Of a DNA stretch of 64,000 nucleotides, positions 53,287 to 61,824 are shown in pieces. The DNA lies in the NCBI GenBank assembly GCA_963718695.1, contig OY970371.1:2480001-2544000 (forward strand). Direction: 5' to 3'. A program made the translations under genes and the position numbers. Source of the DNA: Manganitrophus sp963718695 (GTDB taxonomy: Bacteria; Nitrospirota; Nitrospiria; SBBL01; Manganitrophaceae). Position 1 is the stretch's first letter. Every line of letters begins with the position of its first letter. A model generated the notes under the pieces. It was given only the letters and a program-made list of their open reading frames with translations, was not told where the DNA came from and searched no databases.

Positions 53287-55302
53287 TTATGGATAACGGT
53301 TCCCGTGGAGATCTTGATAAAAAATTTCGGTCTGCTTCTGCACCGTCGTTCCGGCCGGAAGCCCCTTCCGGATGCGAACGCTGACGGCGAAGGTCCGCTT
53401 CTGCTGCGGTCCCAGATCGTTCATCTTCCAGATCCACCGTTTGCCGTCCTTCTCGGTCGGCTCGGGATCGGCATGGACGAATTCCAATTCCGGCGGGAGG
53501 AGCTCCGAGATAATGACATTGCGCGCGAGGCCGGAGCCGTTGTTCGTGACCGTCGCCTGATAGGAGATCACTCCCCCCGGCAGATTGTCGCGCGATTGAA
53601 GCTGGCTTTGAATGGCGACCATCGGCAGGCTCAGTAGGAGCGCCCGGCCGGCCGTGGCGATCGCTTTGCCGTCGTGCCGCGACTGCGCATCGAGGCGAAT
53701 ATCGAGCCGCTCGCCGTCGCGGCCGGTCGGGACCTTCACCCCTACCAAAATCGGGAAGTTCTCACGGGTGCCGAGGAGCGGCGTCTCGGTGATCGCCGGC
53801 TCGCCCGATTGGAAAAGGCCGTCCTGGTTCTTATCGAAGTAAAGGGCCAGCCGATCCGACGGAGCGCCGGCCGGCTTCAACGCAAACTGGTCCGGGCCGT
53901 TCCCCAGGTTCGTCAAAGTAAACGGGAAGAAGACCTGATCTCCCGATACGACCCGCTGCTCTTCCTTCGCCCCTTCGAGACGGAGCGAGGCGACCTGCAT
54001 CACGGAGACCGGCGGCGAGAGGAACGGCACCTCCCCTCCGACCGAGGCGAGATAGGTGCCGCGGTTCAACACCTGCTGGCCGGCGGCGGTCTCGTCCCCC
54101 ACCTTGAAGGCGACCTCGATCTTCTCATTTCCCTTCGAATTGATTCCCGATAGGTTCCAATAAATCGCCCGGCCGGCCGACTCGACCCGCTCCGGCTGAG
54201 GCGACGCGCTCAGGAAAACCAAGGAGGGATGATAGGCGTAGCGGACACGCACGTCGCGCGCCTCGGAACTTCCATTGTTGATCAGCACGATCGTATACCG
54301 GACCTCTTCGCCCGGACGCGCCCGCTCTTTGTCGGAGCGGTACTCGCCGAGGAGCAGCGGCGCCGACGCGACCACCGTCTTCCGGACCCACTGAAAACTG
54401 TTCCGGTCGAATCGGGAAGCCACCTTGATTTCAAAGACCTTGTTCTGGTTGTCGGTCATGTTCGAGGGAAGGTGGACCCGCAGCCGTGCCCGGAACGATT
54501 GATCGGGCTGGAGGGTCGGCGTGGTCTGGATCGTCTCCCCGGCGCTTCCGTCGGCATAAAACGTGGGACGGAACTCGATCGGAAAGGTCGAATCGAGGGT
54601 AAACGAATCCTCCCCGTTCCCCCGATTGGTGATGACCACCGGGAACTCGACATCCTCACCGGGATATCCCCGCTTCTCATCGGCCGACGGCTCGACTTTG
54701 ACCTCGGCGACCTGCGGGATCACCAGAAGGAATCCTTCCGCCGGCCGTGTCGAGGCGGCCCGCGGCGGGCTCGGCATCTTCTCTTCTGAAGTCTCTCCCT
54801 TTACGACGGCGGGAGGGGTTTTCTTCGAAGCGGGGGCTTTGGGAGAGGGCGTTGCTTTCGCCGCCGCTTCTTTCTCCCGCTTCTCCGCCTCGCGTTTTTC
54901 CGCTCGGGCCAGGGCCGCTTCTTTGGAGACGATTAATTTCTCCAATTTCGACCGGAGGGGACTCTCCGGAAAGTCTTTCTGAAGCTGGGAAAGGTTATCG
55001 CGGCTCTTTTCGGTCTGTTTCGTTTCCAGATAGGCGCGGCCGAGCCAAAAGAGCGCAAGATCGCGTATCTTGCTCTCGGGGTGCTTTTGGAGCACCTCCT
55101 CGAAAAGCGGAATCGCCTTCTCCGGCTGGCGCTTCTCCATCAGATCATGCCCTTCGAAGAAGAGGGCGCTGTCGTCTTTCTCCGCGGAAAATACCGGAGA
55201 GGCAAACGAAAAGAGGAGAGGAATCAGTAGAAGAAACGGGACCCGAAGAGGGGTCCTCGATCTTTTCCAAAAAGATCTGGATAAGAGCTGAAATGCCTTC
55301 AA
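53287..55302 (-). CDS. Secreted protein with TPR-like N-terminus and DUF11-like repeats
   Basis: 671 residues. Signal peptide (FLLLIPLLFSFASPVFSA). Residues about 45-125 are a TPR-like unit (ALFFEGHDLMEKRQPEKAIPLFEEV); a Lys/Glu/Ala-rich linker (130-190) follows. Then about four beta-sandwich repeats of DUF11/NEW3 type (DVEFPVVITNRGNGEDSFTL, EVRYTIVLINNGSSEARDV, VFFPFTLTNLGNGPDQFAL, ISYQATVTNNGSGLARNVI). Such repeats occur in surface or periplasmic structural proteins. It ends 7 bp before repeat B and is divergent from the UbiB-like gene. Function unknown; an envelope role is inferred. Confidence 0.78.
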   Translation of the reverse strand: MKAFQLLSRSFWKRSRTPLRVPFLLLIPLLFSFASPVFSAEKDDSALFFEGHDLMEKRQPEKAIPLFEEVLQKHPESKIRDLALFWLGRAYLETKQTEKSRDNLSQLQKDFPESPLRSKLEKLIVSKEAALARAEKREAEKREKEAAAKATPSPKAPASKKTPPAVVKGETSEEKMPSPPRAASTRPAEGFLLVIPQVAEVKVEPSADEKRGYPGEDVEFPVVITNRGNGEDSFTLDSTFPIEFRPTFYADGSAGETIQTTPTLQPDQSFRARLRVHLPSNMTDNQNKVFEIKVASRFDRNSFQWVRKTVVASAPLLLGEYRSDKERARPGEEVRYTIVLINNGSSEARDVRVRYAYHPSLVFLSASPQPERVESAGRAIYWNLSGINSKGNEKIEVAFKVGDETAAGQQVLNRGTYLASVGGEVPFLSPPVSVMQVASLRLEGAKEEQRVVSGDQVFFPFTLTNLGNGPDQFALKPAGAPSDRLALYFDKNQDGLFQSGEPAITETPLLGTRENFPILVGVKVPTGRDGERLDIRLDAQSRHDGKAIATAGRALLLSLPMVAIQSQLQSRDNLPGGVISYQATVTNNGSGLARNVIISELLPPELEFVHADPEPTEKDGKRWIWKMNDLGPQQKRTFAVSVRIRKGLPAGTTVQKQTEIFYQDLHGNRYP

Positions 55303-55330
55303 CCGGAGGCCACTCCTTCAATGTGGAGAG

Positions 55331-55377
55331 GGAAAGTGTGAAGTGACGAAAAACGTATAAAATGTGTCACACTTTCC
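55331..55377. promoter_or_regulatory. 11-bp perfect inverted repeat between divergent genes
   Basis: GGAAAGTGTGA (55331-55341) and its complement (55367-55377) flank 25 bases that include TATAAAAT-like sequence. It lies 29 bp upstream of the DUF11-like gene start, a place for an operator or leader hairpin. Confidence 0.45.
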
Positions 55378-55539
55378 AATTTTTGTCAAATTGAGGACCC
55401 GGACTCAAATTGGGTAAAAATACGTATTCGGAGTACAGCGGTCGCGCGAAAGGCGGAAGGAAACCGTTTTGCGCCCTATTTTATCCATGGAGAAAGGACC
55501 TTCCCTGCTCCCTTGAACCTTCATGACAATCTTGCTAAG

Positions 55540-57285
55540 ATGGGCTGCTTAAGTGAGGTCCACGTGACAGTCAAAACCGCAACTGATCCGACACCCGGCC
55601 CCTCCGTGGAGACCCCGGAGAGCCCCTCCGGCTCCCCCCCGATCGATGTCCCGCCGACCCCGGTGGGGGAGGATATTTACCTCCGGCGCCGGGCGCTGCG
55701 CATTCTCTGGGTCGCCTTCCGGATTTTTTTCAGCTACTTCCTCTACAAGCTCGGCTCCCTCTATATCCCTCGAATGAAGGCGGCGGAGTGGAAGGAGGCG
55801 CTCCATCGCAAGAACGCCCTCCGGATGCAGGAAGCGGCCCTCACCTTAAAAGGATTGCTGATTAAGGTCGGGCAGTTTATGAGCGCGCGGGTCGATCTTC
55901 TTCCCGACGCCTACACCCAAACCCTCTCCCTGCTGCAGGACCAGGTCCCTCCGGCCCCCTATTCGACCATCCGGACCCGCTTCATTCAGGAGTTCGGCGT
56001 CCCGCCCGAGTCGCTCTTCGGAACGTTTAACGAGATCCCCCTCGCGTCGGCCTCCCTCGGGCAGGTTCACGAGGCGACCCTGCGGGAAGACGGAATACGG
56101 GTCGCGGTGAAGGTGCAGTATCCCGAGATCGAGCAGATCGTCGAGACCGACCTTCGCGCCATCCGCTGGATCGTCTGGGCGCTTCAAAAGGTGATGACCA
56201 ATATCCGGTTCGACGTTCTCTACACGGAGTTCTCCAAGATCGTCCACAAAGAGCTCGACTATTTTGTCGAGGCACGCCAGGCGGAGCAGTTCCACAAAAA
56301 CTTTGCAGGCGACCCCCGCATCGTCGTTCCGAAGGTGCTTTGGAAGTACACCACCGGACGGATCCTCACGCTCGAATTTGTGGAAGGGATCAAGATCAGC
56401 CGGACCGAGGAGATCCGCCGCGCGGGGATCGACACCAAAGCGGTCGCCACCCTCCTGGTCGAATCGTACATGAAGCAGATTCTTCAGCATCGCTTCTTCC
56501 ACGGCGATCCCCATCCCGGAAATCTCTTCGTCCAGCCGGGGCCCCGGCTTGTTTTCGTCGACTTCGGCCTGATGCAGCAGATCGACACCGGCGTCCACCG
56601 CGGGATGGAGAAGATGATGATCGCGATTATCGACCGGGACATTTCCAGCATCGCCCGCGCCCTCCTCGATCTCGGATTCATCGCTCGGACCGAACGGATG
56701 GAGGACATCGAAAATGTGGTCCGCTTCTTCATGGACCGCTACCGCGACATCTCGCCCCGCGCGTTTAAGCGGATCACATTGACACAGGTGGCCCAGGATT
56801 TAGAGACCCTCTTTCATGTTTATCCGTCGCTTCAGGTCCCGAATCATTTTATCCTGGTCGGCCGGACCGCCGGGATGCTCAACGGCCTCTGCTCGCAGCT
56901 CGATCCCGACCTGAACATCATCGAAATCGCCGAGCCCTATGCCAAGAAATTCGTCGGTTCGCCCGATTGGGCCGCCGAGATCTTCTCGCGGGGAAAAGAA
57001 ATCGCAATCGCACTGATCGAGCTTCCGGTGGCCCTCCGAAATTTTTTGGAGCTCGCCAGCAACGGACAGTTTCGAACGCGGATGAACTCGGAAGACCTGA
57101 CGGCGATCCTGACCAAGATCTATAGACTCGCCTACCGGACGGTCCTTGCGGGATTTATCGTGACAATGACACTGCTTTATAGTAATCTGGTCCGCAGTTT
57201 TAATACGCCCATGGGCATCGTGCTCAGCACGCTGATCGTTTTTCCGGCGCTCGCCCTTCTCTACTCATTCGTCAGGCGGAAATAA
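55540..57285 (+). CDS. UbiB/ABC1-family atypical protein kinase-like
   Basis: 581 residues from the ATG at 55540. A GTG at 55564 has a better-placed GAGG, and a TTG at 55513 is in frame, so the start is uncertain. Family motifs: KxGQ in LTLKGLLIKVGQFMSARVDLLPD, EIPLASASLGQVHEATL, AVKVQYP with the ATP lysine, HGDPHPGNLF catalytic loop, VDFGLMQQ. Two C-terminal membrane helices (about 545-590) anchor it. UbiB proteins support quinone synthesis or lipid homeostasis. The HEAT-repeat lipoprotein follows 44 bp downstream, on the same strand. Confidence 0.9.
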   Translation: MGCLSEVHVTVKTATDPTPGPSVETPESPSGSPPIDVPPTPVGEDIYLRRRALRILWVAFRIFFSYFLYKLGSLYIPRMKAAEWKEALHRKNALRMQEAALTLKGLLIKVGQFMSARVDLLPDAYTQTLSLLQDQVPPAPYSTIRTRFIQEFGVPPESLFGTFNEIPLASASLGQVHEATLREDGIRVAVKVQYPEIEQIVETDLRAIRWIVWALQKVMTNIRFDVLYTEFSKIVHKELDYFVEARQAEQFHKNFAGDPRIVVPKVLWKYTTGRILTLEFVEGIKISRTEEIRRAGIDTKAVATLLVESYMKQILQHRFFHGDPHPGNLFVQPGPRLVFVDFGLMQQIDTGVHRGMEKMMIAIIDRDISSIARALLDLGFIARTERMEDIENVVRFFMDRYRDISPRAFKRITLTQVAQDLETLFHVYPSLQVPNHFILVGRTAGMLNGLCSQLDPDLNIIEIAEPYAKKFVGSPDWAAEIFSRGKEIAIALIELPVALRNFLELASNGQFRTRMNSEDLTAILTKIYRLAYRTVLAGFIVTMTLLYSNLVRSFNTPMGIVLSTLIVFPALALLYSFVRRK

Positions 57286-57329
57286 TCGACAAAACCGTCG
57301 GAACCCGGCGGATAACCAAGAGGAATGAA

Positions 57330-58715
57330 ATGCGCATTAAAAAATGGCGCCTCATGACGGCATGGATTGTCTGCGGACTCAGCCTGCTCCCGGTCGGCTG
57401 CAGCCGTTCTTCCGAAAAGGAGATCGCGCAAGCGGAAGCGGCCTATCAGAAGAAAGACTATCATCAAGCGGTCGTCCTGAGCGAGACGATCATTCAGAAG
57501 GAGCCCGCCTCCCTTCCGGCCCATCGTCTCAAGGTGCTCGCCTCGATCGCCCAAGGGGAGATAGAAGGGGCCTTTAACGATTACGATCAGGTCGAGAGAA
57601 ATCATCCGGACATTGCGCCGGCCCTTCTCTTAGAGATCTCTCTCGGGATGATTAAAGATGCCCTCACGCATGAAAATTATTTCGTCCGCAGCGCCGCGGT
57701 CAAGGCGATCGGCGAGATCGGGGATCGGTCTCAGATTTCCCTCATCATCCCGGGACTGAAAGACACGGCCCCCTTCGTCCGCTTCTTTACCGTCGAATCG
57801 CTCGGCCAGCTCGGCGGACCGGAAGCGCTGAAAATGCTCCTCGCCATGGCGAAAGATCCCGACGGGATGGTCCGCGTGGCGGTCGTGAAATCACTCGACG
57901 ATATGGCCGCGTCCAAAACGGGCGCCCCGGCCGGAGTCGATATGAACAACATCCTCGCCACCCTGATCGACGACACCGAGCCGACCGTCAAACTCTTCGC
58001 GCTCGCCGGACTGACCCGAAACGGCGATCAGGAAGCCTTCTCGAAAATCATGGAGATCGTCCCGAAGCTGGAAGGTCCGGCGCGATCGGCCGGGGCCGCG
58101 GCATTGGGAAGAACCAAACGGCGCGAAGCGGCCCCCCTCTTAACGAAGATGTTGGCCGATCCGGATGCCACCCTTCGGATGTATGCGGCCGAGGCGATGG
58201 GAGAAATCGTCGCCCCGGAGAGCTTTGCCCCGCTGGCCAAGGCGATCACCGACTCCGACACGGCGGTCCGCGGCGCCGCGGCGACCTCGCTTGGAAAGCT
58301 GGGCGATCCGAATGCGATCCCGCTTTTGGATAAAGCGATCAACGATCCCGATCCGATCGTCCGGGTCTCTGCGGCGGAGGGACTCCAGCGCCTCGGAAAA
58401 CGGGCAATGCCGGTCTACGAAGCGGCCCTTGGCGAAAGCGACTATGCGGTCCGGCACTTCACGGTCGGCTCTTTGCGGAAGGTCGGCGGTAAAGAGGCGA
58501 TGCCATTGCTGAAAAAGGCGCTCAGCGATGAGGCGCAACGGGTTCGAATCGCCGTCGTCCGGGCCCTCGGCGAGGTCGGCGGACCGGAGGCGATTTCGAT
58601 CTTGAAAGAGAGCCTGAAAGACCCCGACAGCTCCGTTCGGACCTATGCGGCCGGGAATGTCGCCCGGCTCCTCTACAAGACGGAGGAAAAGAAGGTGAAA
58701 AAGGAGGGGGTGTAG
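57330..58715 (+). CDS. HEAT-repeat lipoprotein
   Basis: 461 residues. Lipobox LLPVGCSRSS after a 24-residue signal. Residues 35-95 form a TPR-like unit; then HEAT/PBS-type repeats fill residues 100-445 (for example VRSAAVKAIGEIGDRSQISLI, VRFFTVESLGQLGGPEALKML). HEAT arrays are scaffold folds without catalysis; outer-membrane or periplasmic location follows from the lipobox. AGGA is placed 5 bases before the ATG. The next gene starts 2 bp after its stop, so they form one unit. Confidence 0.87.
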   Translation: MRIKKWRLMTAWIVCGLSLLPVGCSRSSEKEIAQAEAAYQKKDYHQAVVLSETIIQKEPASLPAHRLKVLASIAQGEIEGAFNDYDQVERNHPDIAPALLLEISLGMIKDALTHENYFVRSAAVKAIGEIGDRSQISLIIPGLKDTAPFVRFFTVESLGQLGGPEALKMLLAMAKDPDGMVRVAVVKSLDDMAASKTGAPAGVDMNNILATLIDDTEPTVKLFALAGLTRNGDQEAFSKIMEIVPKLEGPARSAGAAALGRTKRREAAPLLTKMLADPDATLRMYAAEAMGEIVAPESFAPLAKAITDSDTAVRGAAATSLGKLGDPNAIPLLDKAINDPDPIVRVSAAEGLQRLGKRAMPVYEAALGESDYAVRHFTVGSLRKVGGKEAMPLLKKALSDEAQRVRIAVVRALGEVGGPEAISILKESLKDPDSSVRTYAAGNVARLLYKTEEKKVKKEGV

Positions 58716-58717
58716 CG

Positions 58718-59155
58718 ATGTTCAGAATGTTCTTTTTGCTCCTCCTGCTCGCCGCCTCTTTCGGGGCCGGCTATTTCCTCGGCGCCGCCGGGACCACGGA
58801 GGTCAACAAGAACTATATGACCTTGAAAGAAGAGATGGTTGCCAAGACACGCGGCCTGGAGTCGGAGGTCTCCACGGTGCGCATCCGCCTGAATTTGACG
58901 GAAGCACGCGATTTTTTAAGCGCCGCCCGGGATGACGTGAAAGAAAAAAACTTCGGCGAGGCGGCCGCCCAGGCGGACAAAGCCAAAGAACGGATCGCGA
59001 AGGCCATCTCTCTTGCCTCCGATACACAAAAGAGAAACCTCACCCCGATTCAATCCGAGCTCGATTCAATTCAGAATTCCATCCGCAGGCTCGATCCGAA
59101 GGTGGTCGGCAAAATCGAGGCGCTTGAAAAAGCGTTGGGGAAGTCGACCGGTTAA
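58718..59155 (+). CDS. Small membrane-anchored coiled-coil protein, unknown
   Basis: 145 residues: an N-terminal membrane segment (MFRMFFLLLLLAASFGAGYFLGAAG) then a helical region with heptads (VNKNYMTLKEEMVAKTRGLESEV, AAAQADKAKERIAKAISLA). A clear AAGGAGG lies upstream. It is coupled to the HEAT lipoprotein gene. No family recognised; a periplasmic coiled-coil scaffold is the simplest reading. Confidence 0.75.
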   Translation: MFRMFFLLLLLAASFGAGYFLGAAGTTEVNKNYMTLKEEMVAKTRGLESEVSTVRIRLNLTEARDFLSAARDDVKEKNFGEAAAQADKAKERIAKAISLASDTQKRNLTPIQSELDSIQNSIRRLDPKVVGKIEALEKALGKSTG

Positions 59156-59205
59156 GAAATTTTTCGGATTCCTCGCCACACCTTTTTGCAATGGGCCCCT
59201 GAGCG

Positions 59206-60717
59206 CTAAACAGTCTTCGCCTTCAATCGCGAAAGCCCCTCTTTAACAACTGCATTCTGGGGATCTCTCTGCAACGCCTCTTCGTATGCCTTCATCGCGC
59301 TGTCGGCCTTCCCCTGCCGTTCGTAGACGCGGGCCAGCTCAATGAGATAGGCAATCCGGCCCGGATCGATCGCGACCGCCCGGCGAAGTGCCAATTCCGC
59401 CCGGTGCAGCCGCTCCGGGAAGTAGAGGAGCGCCTTTCCAAGACAGGCAAAATAAGACGGATTGTTCGGCATCATCCGGGCCGCCGCCTCGAACAGTTCG
59501 ACCGCCCGCTTATACTCTTTCGCCGCGTACGCTTTTCTTCCCTCATTGAAGGCGCGCTCCGCGTGTTCGGCGATGCTGACCGGGTTGGCTGCGGGCGCCT
59601 CTGGTTTCGACAAACGCTCGTTATAAGAGGTCCGCTTCGAGTCGCTGCTTAAGACATCGTAGGCTTCTTTCACTTTTGCAAAAAGCGCTTCGAGCTCCTT
59701 CTTTAATTCCCGCATCGACGCTTCGAAGTGACGATCCGGATGATAGATCTTCGCCAGGCGATAGTAGGATCGCTTAATTTCCTCGCGGGTCGCCTGCATC
59801 CCCACGCCCAAAACCTCATAATAGTTCTGGGAGCCGATCTTTCGATAGGCGTCTCGGACCTCTTCGACGCTCGGCGCCGTGTCGGCTCCCTTTTTGTCGA
59901 TCGTCGCCCGGATCTCTTCGGTGATAATCCGATGGGTCACCGAATACCGCTCTTCGAAGGAAGCGATCGATTCGGCGGTCGGCTCGGCCACCTCCACCAT
60001 CCCGGCCGAGACGAAGAAGTAAAGGAGCCGCAGAGTGTCAAACGCAGGCAGCGGAGAGCCGATCAGGAGTTCCCGAATCGTCTGCCCGTTCAGACCGCTG
60101 AGCAACGCGACTTCATCGGGCTCCAAACCGATCATCTGAAAAAGGTCTCGCGGATCTTTCGTCAACTGCAGACAATGATCAAACGAAGGAAGTCGGCCGG
60201 CGAGCCAGCTCCAGTCGGTAACGCGGCGGATCCCTTGCAGAATCAACATCGCCGTGCTGATGTTTAAGGTAATCAACTCTTGGGAAGGAAGCGGGCCTTC
60301 GACAAACTGGTACTCTCCGTCGATCCAGGTAAAGAGGCTTAGGATAATCTCTTTGACCTGAGCGATCACCGCACTGTAAAGCTCCTTCGGCGTCAGGAAC
60401 CCTTGCTTAACCAGGATCGTTCCCTGGCGAAGTTTTGTTTTATCGGGACCCTGGAGCGAGGCCTCGTAAATCCGAGTGACCGATTCAAACTGGGCATAGG
60501 TCAGCTTTCCGGATTTTACCAGCAGCAGTCCCAGACGATCGTCCGGATATCGGGAGGTGGCAAAGATGATTTCCCCCTCCTTGATATAAACCGATTTATC
60601 AAGATCGTTCGATCGAACCCGAAGAATCCCGGTCAGTTGTCGTCGCTGGAGCAAATAGAAGATCGACGAGAGGTGCACTTCTCGAAGCCGTCCGGAAAAG
60701 GGAATTTCTCCAATCAT
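59206..60717 (-). CDS. DUF4388-DnaJ-TPR fusion protein
   Basis: 503 residues, no signal peptide. Residues 1-110 are a DUF4388 domain (GRLREVHLSSIFYLLQRRQLTG, VYIKEGEIIFATSRYPDDRL), a further helical domain to about 280, a J domain (NYYEVLGVGMQATREEIKRSYY with the HPD motif in KIYHPDRHFE, residues 295-360), and TPRs from 390 (AFNEGRKAYAAKEYKRAVELF). The HPD indicates that it may recruit a DnaK. DUF4388 occurs in gliding or signalling proteins of myxobacteria and relatives. Substrate unknown. Confidence 0.88.
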   Translation of the reverse strand: MIGEIPFSGRLREVHLSSIFYLLQRRQLTGILRVRSNDLDKSVYIKEGEIIFATSRYPDDRLGLLLVKSGKLTYAQFESVTRIYEASLQGPDKTKLRQGTILVKQGFLTPKELYSAVIAQVKEIILSLFTWIDGEYQFVEGPLPSQELITLNISTAMLILQGIRRVTDWSWLAGRLPSFDHCLQLTKDPRDLFQMIGLEPDEVALLSGLNGQTIRELLIGSPLPAFDTLRLLYFFVSAGMVEVAEPTAESIASFEERYSVTHRIITEEIRATIDKKGADTAPSVEEVRDAYRKIGSQNYYEVLGVGMQATREEIKRSYYRLAKIYHPDRHFEASMRELKKELEALFAKVKEAYDVLSSDSKRTSYNERLSKPEAPAANPVSIAEHAERAFNEGRKAYAAKEYKRAVELFEAAARMMPNNPSYFACLGKALLYFPERLHRAELALRRAVAIDPGRIAYLIELARVYERQGKADSAMKAYEEALQRDPQNAVVKEGLSRLKAKTV

Positions 60718-61007
60718 ACGTCTCTTAATAAGAAGCCGAGAGATATTAAACAGAACCGTCTTGAGCGGGAGATTTCCGTATCCCCCTGCGGTGCATTTAA
60801 CTCTATCATAGTTGGCTTGTTTTTTCGAGGAATCAGGAATTCCCCGATTCCCGACATGCGCAATTATACGAATAGGATATATTCCGAGTCAGTTTTTTGT
60901 AGATGATTGTCCGTTTGAGGAAGAGCGCACCTTATGGACGGAGCCGGCGCGATGACGTGGCCTTGTAAAGAGGGCCGGCGGGACCGCTGAGCTCCCACGA
61001 TTGACTC
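60718..61007. other. Intergenic region, nothing recognised
   Basis: About 290 bp with mixed composition and no frame longer than 60 codons, no hairpin of note and no RNA fold I recognise. Confidence 0.35.
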
Positions 61008-61148
61008 GTGAGGTCGCGCCTTGCTACGATTGTTCTTGTGGGCTTTGCCGGGGTGGGCTATACCGGCGCTTTGTACGGCCAGCGATCACAACGAAAAATA
61101 GATTCCGGGCCGCCTCCCCTCTATGCGCTTATGACCGGTCGTGTGTAG
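61008..61148 (+). CDS. Possible 46-residue small membrane protein
   Basis: GTG start at 61008 fixed by an in-frame TGA 6 bp upstream. Reads MRSRLATIVLVGFAGVGYTG then a polar tail (GQRSQRKIDSGPP) and stop at 61146. The hydrophobic, Gly-rich segment fits one membrane helix. No good ribosome binding site is seen, which argues against translation. Confidence 0.25.
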   Translation: MRSRLATIVLVGFAGVGYTGALYGQRSQRKIDSGPPPLYALMTGRV

Positions 61149-61199
61149 ACGGGGCTACGAGAATAAAATACCCAATCTGGAAGAAGGGAGAATGAAATT

Positions 61200-61778
61200 A
61201 TGGCTCAACCGATCCATACCATTTGTGTCAGCCCGCGGTGGGAATCGATGCGGCGGCTCCTCGCACTCGCCTTAACGGCAATTTTCCTGGTGTCGGCCAT
61301 CCCCCCGACCTTCGTCGCGGCCCAATCAGAAATCGAAATCCAAAAGGAGGAAAGGCGGGAGGAAGGCTCGGAGAGCCCGCCTCCTGAGGCCGAAGACACC
61401 GAACGGAGCCAAGAGCGGGAACGCCGGGAGGTTCGCATTAAGCGCGAAATCGGAAACCCGATGGCGGAGATTTTCAAAGATACTTTCTTTGGCGCGCTGA
61501 CCGGTCTCTTGATTGGCGGAATCTTGGTCGCCAGCGACAGCGATCATGACGATGTCGGTCGCAAGCTCTCCACTTCCGCAGCAATCGGCGCGGGGGTTGG
61601 CCTACTCTACGGCGCCTATGTGGTCGCCTCCTTAGAGAGTCAGACGGCGGCCCTGGAATGGGACGGGGAGCGGTTCGCGCTCAATGCCCCCCGCGTGGGG
61701 GCCCGTCTCCTGTCTGCCGGACAGGGGGGAAACCCACACCTCGCGTTAGAGACGAGCCTCTTGAAAGTCCGTTTTTAG
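61200..61778 (+). CDS. Secreted glycine-zipper-like protein, unknown
   Basis: 192 residues from the ATG at 61200 with GGAG 9 bases upstream; the ATG at 61248 would give a shorter signal peptide (MRRLLALALTAIFLVSAIPP). After cleavage near VAAQS come a Glu/Arg-rich region (residues 45-85) and two hydrophobic Gly-rich segments (FFGALTGLLIGGILVASD, AAIGAGVGLLYGAYVVASL) resembling glycine-zipper membrane motifs. An acidic centre SDSDHDD lies between them. Periplasmic/outer-membrane association is inferred. Function unknown. Confidence 0.65.
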   Translation: MAQPIHTICVSPRWESMRRLLALALTAIFLVSAIPPTFVAAQSEIEIQKEERREEGSESPPPEAEDTERSQERERREVRIKREIGNPMAEIFKDTFFGALTGLLIGGILVASDSDHDDVGRKLSTSAAIGAGVGLLYGAYVVASLESQTAALEWDGERFALNAPRVGARLLSAGQGGNPHLALETSLLKVRF

Positions 61779-61824
61779 AAGGTCGGCCGGAAACCGACGC
61801 AGGGACTTCATCCGGCGTAAGCGG

